The notes under the pieces are model-generated. The model did no database searches. It was not told the origin of the DNA and worked only from the letters and a program-made list of their open reading frames with translations. 64,000 bases of DNA, taken from positions 8,627,501 through 8,691,500 of the forward strand of contig NZ_CP012670.1 in the NCBI RefSeq assembly GCF_004135735.1, given 5' to 3'. Position numbers and translations under genes: made by a program. Shown here piece after piece: positions 59,653 to 64,000 of this stretch (positions are counted from its first letter, which is position 1; every line of letters begins with the position of its first letter). The stretch comes from Sorangium cellulosum. GTDB taxonomy: Bacteria; Myxococcota_A; Polyangia; Polyangiales; Polyangiaceae.

Positions 59653-62370
59653 TCACGGATCGTCCTCCACCCACAGCCTCGGCCCGTCGTCGCGCCCCGG
59701 CGCCTTCTGGCCGACCAGCACCGCCCCGATCCACACCGCCTCCGCCGTCTCCCCCGCGTCCCCCGCCTGCGGGCCGAGCAGCCACAGCCGCACCACCCGC
59801 TCGCCCGGCGCGAGATCGTCGCCGAGCCGGATCACCCCGCGCGCCACGCCGTCGGTCCCCCGCGCGTCGGTCGCCGCCTCCCACAAGGTCGCGCGCGCGA
59901 GATCCCCGCCCCGGCCCGCGAGCACGCCCTCCGGGATCGTCACCCGCCGGAAGAACGCCGCCTCCCGCGACGCCGGCCTCGCGCCCTCGATCCGGTACCG
60001 CAGGCGGTACGCCGCGTTCTCCCCGGGCGTCACCACGAACAGCACGAGGTGCAGCGTCTCGCCCGCCCCCTGCCGGAACCGGTACGTCATCGGACGGGCG
60101 CGCGTCAGCTCGAACACGTCGCGCCGGCGCACGATCGGCCCGCCGTTCGCGGGCGGCGCGTCGGTGTAGGCGATCCCCGCCTCGCCGAGCCCCTCCACCT
60201 CGACCTTGCGCGCGCCCGCCTCCGCGGGCACCCGCAGCGTGCCCGCGCGCGTCACGATCGGCTCCCGCGCCGCCACCTCGCCGTCCACCCGCACCGCGAC
60301 CTCCCGGCCGAGCGCCTCGCGCGCCGCGCGGTAGATGACCGACAGCCGGCCCGCCCGCGCCCCCTCGGCCTCGACGCGCACCTCCTTCGCGACGAGCAGC
60401 GGCGTCCACGCGTCGCCCGGCGACGGCTCCCCGGCCGACTGCCACGCCGGCATCAGGAGCCGCCGCCGCACCGGCGCGTGCTCGGGCGTCAGGATCCGCT
60501 CCGGCCGGTCCGCGTTCGACCTCGCCCCCCGCCCCGCGCGCTCGATCCGCACCTGCTCGCGCAGATCGGAGAAGCGCTCGCCGCGCTCGAGCTCATCCAG
60601 GTTGATCGCGCGGACGTCGGTCCACGTGCTCACGTCGAACGGCGCGTAGCGCCACACCTCGTCCTCGCCCAGCGCGACCCGGTACGGCAGCCGGTACAGG
60701 GTCTCGTGCACGCCCGGCTCGATCGTCCGCAGCCGGATGCGCGTCCGCGCGTGCCCCGTGATCTCGATGCGCTCCACCCCCGGGGGCGGACGCAGGATCG
60801 CGAGCCGCGGCTCGGACGCGTCGAAGCCGCTGTTCCACCACTCGAACCGCGACCGCGGCAGCGTCACCGTGAGCTCCGCGCGGTCCGACGGCCCCGGGCC
60901 CCATCGCGCCACCACCGTCGCGTCGCCCTGGTCCGCCCCGGTGCTCGCCTCGATCTCGGCCCGGATCAGCAGCCCGAGGAGCTCCTGCCCGGGGGCCATC
61001 CGCGCGATCACCGGCGCGCCCGGATCCAGCGCCAGGTAGCGCACGATGCGCACGTCCGGCGGCGTCTGGAGCCGCACCGGGGCGGTCGTCGCCGCCGGCG
61101 CCGCGCCCGGATCCTCCGCCGGCGCCGCGCCGGCGGCCTCCGCCGCCTCGTCGGGGGCGCCCTCGGGCGCGGGCATCGCCGGGTGCACGATCTCGCCGAT
61201 CTGCTGCGCGGCCTGCGCCTCGGGCACGCCGAAGCGGACGCCGAAATCCGGGCCGACGCCGTCGATCACCACCGTCCGGACGTCCTCCCGCGACAGCCGC
61301 ACCGTCGCCCGCCCGCGCGGGCCGAGCGCGACGCTCACGGGCGCGCTCGCGCCGTCCGCGACCCGCACCGTGCGGCCCGGCGGGCCCTCGATGTCGAGCG
61401 ACACCGGGCCGCGGAAGTTCAGCGCGGCCGCGTGGCGCTCGCCGATCGTGAACTCCGACGCGCCGCGCCCCTCGGCGCGCGGGAACGGCCTCCGGAACCG
61501 GCGCAGGAGGAGCCGCGACACCGCGTAGTCGAGCCCCTCGCGGCCCGCGGCCTCGAGCCGCCGCGCCCAGCCCCGGAGCAGCTCCCTCCGCGCCGGCTCC
61601 GGCAGATCGGCGAAGCCGAGCGCCGACACCCGGCGCCCCATCTGCCGCCGCTCCTCGGCGTCGAGGCTCTGCTCGAACAGCGCGCGCGACGCCTCGCTCC
61701 GCTGGTAGCGGCCCTCCAGCCGCGACAGGATCGTGAGCGCGACCGGCGCGCCGTCGCTCCCCACCGCGGGCTTCGCCCGCAGCCGCACCTGCCCGCCCTG
61801 CGGCAGCACGTCGTGCGTGATGAGCAGCGTCGAGCGCGGATCCGTCACCGCGCCGCCGCCGCGCTCGAGCCGCGCCGCGTACTCGCCCTCGCCGAGCGGA
61901 CGATCCGGATCGCAGCTCACCCGGCTCTCCAGATCGATCGCGTGCCGCGCGACCTCCTCGCCCCGCTCGTCGACGAACGCCGCGACGAAGCCGTAAGGGT
62001 AGCGCCTCGCCGAGTCGCAGGCGTCGGCCTCCACGCTCGCCCACGTCGTCACCTCCACCGCGTCGATCTCGACCGGGATCTTGATGACGAGATCCCGGTG
62101 CGGATCGATGTGGTAGGCGAGGATCTCGTCCTCCGCCGGAAGCGCGCCGCCGAGCGGCGGCGCGCCCGGCAAGAGCGCGAGCGCGAACGCCGTCAGGCCG
62201 AGCAGCGCCATCGCGATCAGCCAGCGCGGGTTCACCGCCCTGCGCTGGCCGGCCCGCTCCGCGCTGAACGACCCCTGCGCCGGGCGCGCGACCAGGGCGG
62301 GCCGCGGGCCGCGCGGCGGCGCGATCCGCCCGCGGCTCGACGGCTCGCGGCGCCTCGCCGGGGCGGTCAC
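59653..62370 (-). CDS. large membrane-anchored protein of unknown function
   Basis: A 905-residue protein with a basic N-terminus, one membrane helix (about 46-66, WLIAMALLGLTAFALALLPG) and a long external part. The external part is beta-rich and Arg-rich (PVEIDAVEVTTWASVEADAC, EEVARHAIDLESRVSCDPD, RSTLLITHDVLPQGGQVRLR, RYLALDPGAPVIARM), with a Pro/Ala linker near 410-445. Four or five domain-like blocks are visible, but none is recognised. The start is GTG 62370, with a strong AGGAGG site 8 bp upstream, overlapping the previous gene's TGA (GTGA). It is therefore translationally coupled to the gene running off the right edge. Together the two probably form one cell-envelope complex. Confidence 0.78.
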   Translation of the reverse strand: MTAPARRREPSSRGRIAPPRGPRPALVARPAQGSFSAERAGQRRAVNPRWLIAMALLGLTAFALALLPGAPPLGGALPAEDEILAYHIDPHRDLVIKIPVEIDAVEVTTWASVEADACDSARRYPYGFVAAFVDERGEEVARHAIDLESRVSCDPDRPLGEGEYAARLERGGGAVTDPRSTLLITHDVLPQGGQVRLRAKPAVGSDGAPVALTILSRLEGRYQRSEASRALFEQSLDAEERRQMGRRVSALGFADLPEPARRELLRGWARRLEAAGREGLDYAVSRLLLRRFRRPFPRAEGRGASEFTIGERHAAALNFRGPVSLDIEGPPGRTVRVADGASAPVSVALGPRGRATVRLSREDVRTVVIDGVGPDFGVRFGVPEAQAAQQIGEIVHPAMPAPEGAPDEAAEAAGAAPAEDPGAAPAATTAPVRLQTPPDVRIVRYLALDPGAPVIARMAPGQELLGLLIRAEIEASTGADQGDATVVARWGPGPSDRAELTVTLPRSRFEWWNSGFDASEPRLAILRPPPGVERIEITGHARTRIRLRTIEPGVHETLYRLPYRVALGEDEVWRYAPFDVSTWTDVRAINLDELERGERFSDLREQVRIERAGRGARSNADRPERILTPEHAPVRRRLLMPAWQSAGEPSPGDAWTPLLVAKEVRVEAEGARAGRLSVIYRAAREALGREVAVRVDGEVAAREPIVTRAGTLRVPAEAGARKVEVEGLGEAGIAYTDAPPANGGPIVRRRDVFELTRARPMTYRFRQGAGETLHLVLFVVTPGENAAYRLRYRIEGARPASREAAFFRRVTIPEGVLAGRGGDLARATLWEAATDARGTDGVARGVIRLGDDLAPGERVVRLWLLGPQAGDAGETAEAVWIGAVLVGQKAPGRDDGPRLWVEDDP

Positions 62371-64000
62371 GGGCTCACCTCCTGCGAGGCCGCGCCGGGC
62401 GCCGCGACCTCGACGCGGAGCGCGCTCGTGCCGATCGTGACCGCGCGCCGGAGCCGCGCGGCGTCCGGCACGGCCGCGCCCGGGACCGCCACGAGCGCGC
62501 CGTCCATCGGCAGGAGCTCCGCCTCCCCCGGCCGGGCCGCGATGACCCAGGGGCGCCCCGTCACCACGTCGCGCGCGATCTCGACATGGCACCGCGCCCC
62601 CGGCGCGGCCGGCCGCGCCGCGAAGTACGCCTTCAGGTAGTACGGGTTCCGCTCGGCGGTGTAGCGCCGGAAGACCTCCATCTCCGCCGCGAGATCGCAC
62701 CCGGCCGGCACGCCCCGGGTCGGGCAGACGTCGTCGCCGCTCGCGCCCGCGCCCGTCGCGCACGTCGCGAGCGCGAGCGCGCGCTCGGCCACGTCGAGCG
62801 GCGCGGGCGTCACGCCGAGCCGCGACAGGCGCGCCTCGAGGCGCGACTCGCCGAACCCGGGCGCCGCGAAGCGCCGGAGCTCGAAGAAGCGCCGGATCGC
62901 GCTGCCGAGGTACACGATCCCGAACCGCCCCTCGGCGAACCGCCGCGCGTAGCCCATCGCCACGTCCGTCGCGCCGCTGAACGGCACCTGCTCCCGCGCG
63001 CCGTCGAACAGCCCCACGCGCAGCTCGAGATCGTCCAGCGTCGTGAGGAGCGGCCCCGCGAAGGTCGGCACGTGCCCCGGCCGCACGACCTCGTACCCGA
63101 ACGAGATCACCGCGTCCCGCTCGTGGCTCCGGTCCGCCTCGATCGCCTGCACCGACAGCGCGTGGCCGCCGTCGCCGACCCACACCTCGTGCACGCGCTG
63201 GAAGAAGCTGCGCAGCCCCTCGGCGCGCCGCACGTCCGCGGCGCCGCTCGGCTCCGCCGTGGGCACCGCCCCGGCGAGCAGCAGCGACTGCGCCGAGAGC
63301 GCGTCGGCGATCGCGAGCCCCGCGCCGAACGCCCCGATCTGCCAGCGCGGCGCCGGCACCTCCACCAGCATCGCGCCCGCGAGCGGCGCCCGCTCCGCCT
63401 CGGGCGAGGGCGAGGCGGGCAGGATCCCGCCGATCGACGCCGCCGGGCCCGCGCTGCGCCGCTCTGGCGGCGACGGCGGGGGCGGCGGCGCGTGGGCGAG
63501 CACGAACCACGCCGGGTTCCCGCGCCGCTCCGGGTCGCCCTCGGCCGGCCCCGGCTCCGCGATGCCCCACGCGGCCGGCGCGCCCTCGCTCCCGCCGATG
63601 CGCACCTCGCGGAAGCCGAGCCGCCCCAGGATCGCCCGCTCCCACGCGGTCGGCGTCGCCGCGCCCGCCGCGCCGCCCCGGCGCGTCGCCGCCGCGACGA
63701 GCCGCGGCATCACGACGCTGTCGAACAGCCTGAGCTCCTCGATCGACGGCGGCCGGAACCGGCCCGGCAGCACCTCGGTGAGCGGCACCATCCGCCGCGA
63801 GAGCTCCTCCTCCACCGTCCCGCTCCAGCGCACGATCTCCGGCGCGCCGAGCATGCGCGCGCCGACCGCCTCCGCGACGTGGACCGGCACCCGGAGGCGC
63901 GGCATGTCGGCGAGCTGCCCCGGCGCGTCGGCCGCCGGGCGGAACGTCAGCGCCGCCCCGGCGCCGAGCCCCTCGCCGATGGCCGTGACCGGCAGCCCCG
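62367..64000 (-). CDS. large unknown protein, 5' partial
   Basis: The frame is open from the TGA at 62367 past the right edge of the window; 544 residues are visible and the start is outside. Seen parts include MPRLRVPVHVAEAVGARMLG, RWSGTVEEELSRRMVPL, AIEADRSHERDAVISFGYEV, VGLFDGAREQVPF, FGIVYLGSAIRRFFELRRF and DVCPTRGVPAGCDLAAEMEV. It is soluble in the visible part, with no membrane helix. No family is recognised. It is the upstream member of a translationally coupled pair with the membrane-anchored protein at 59653-62370. Confidence 0.75.
   Translation of the reverse strand, partial: GLPVTAIGEGLGAGAALTFRPAADAPGQLADMPRLRVPVHVAEAVGARMLGAPEIVRWSGTVEEELSRRMVPLTEVLPGRFRPPSIEELRLFDSVVMPRLVAAATRRGGAAGAATPTAWERAILGRLGFREVRIGGSEGAPAAWGIAEPGPAEGDPERRGNPAWFVLAHAPPPPPSPPERRSAGPAASIGGILPASPSPEAERAPLAGAMLVEVPAPRWQIGAFGAGLAIADALSAQSLLLAGAVPTAEPSGAADVRRAEGLRSFFQRVHEVWVGDGGHALSVQAIEADRSHERDAVISFGYEVVRPGHVPTFAGPLLTTLDDLELRVGLFDGAREQVPFSGATDVAMGYARRFAEGRFGIVYLGSAIRRFFELRRFAAPGFGESRLEARLSRLGVTPAPLDVAERALALATCATGAGASGDDVCPTRGVPAGCDLAAEMEVFRRYTAERNPYYLKAYFAARPAAPGARCHVEIARDVVTGRPWVIAARPGEAELLPMDGALVAVPGAAVPDAARLRRAVTIGTSALRVEVAAPGAASQEVSP

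Overview
This is a 64 kb window of very GC-rich DNA (third codon positions are almost always G or C) with the gene repertoire of a large-genome myxobacterium, most likely order Polyangiales (Sorangium and relatives). That placement is an inference. It rests on eukaryote-like Ser/Thr kinases with single transmembrane segments, an FHA protein, many Cys-rich lipoproteins, CDG-repeat proteins, a MYXO-CTERM-like C-terminus, SBBP-type and PEGA-type surface proteins, Uma2 proteins and giant unknown surface proteins. No rRNA, tRNA, CRISPR array, insertion sequence or phage module was seen.

Region 1 (1-9.6 kb): the end of a Cys-rich protein, quinolinate synthase NadA, a small membrane protein, an ABC1/UbiB-type kinase-like protein, a membrane Ser/Thr kinase with a 14-residue repeat linker followed by an SBBP lipoprotein, and an RNase II/R exoribonuclease. 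Region 2 (9.6-24.5 kb): an FHA protein; a kinase with a degenerate plus an intact kinase domain, overlapping a TPR/PEGA envelope protein; a di-haem cytochrome c peroxidase; a Cys-rich lipoprotein; a GT87 glycosyltransferase; a ferritin-like lipoprotein; a lone PIN protein; a MopE-like surface protein with one haem c motif; and an aldo/keto reductase.

Region 3 (24.5-38.2 kb): a decayed beta-mannosidase gene, a GFA-type zinc protein, Ada, and a probable three-gene operon of a HEAT-like protein, a PgsB/CapB-type amide ligase with long extensions, and a Uma2 protein. Next to it are a protein of unknown function, a 156-bp imperfect palindrome, and a two-gene operon that looks like a split VioB-type enzyme. 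Region 4 (38.5-48 kb): a YpfJ-type metallopeptidase, a peroxiredoxin lipoprotein, then an ion-transport block (HPP protein, TrkA-type regulator, CPA1 Na+/H+ antiporter, SLC13 permease with RCK_C domains), a TPR protein, a tiny acidic lipoprotein and a hemerythrin.

Region 5 (48-64 kb): a 1,776-residue Ala/Pro-rich protein probably ending in an outer-membrane barrel, a second Uma2 protein, a 43-bp tandem array next to a lone lower-GC AAA ATPase, a Tat-exported amidohydrolase, and two translationally coupled large unknown proteins, the last running off the window.

The best candidates for something undescribed are the PgsB-like operon without PgsC or PgsA, the split VioB-like pair, and the repeat array beside the orphan ATPase. 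Minisatellite repeats (9 to 43 bp periods) are common between and inside genes, and two of them duplicate a stop codon.
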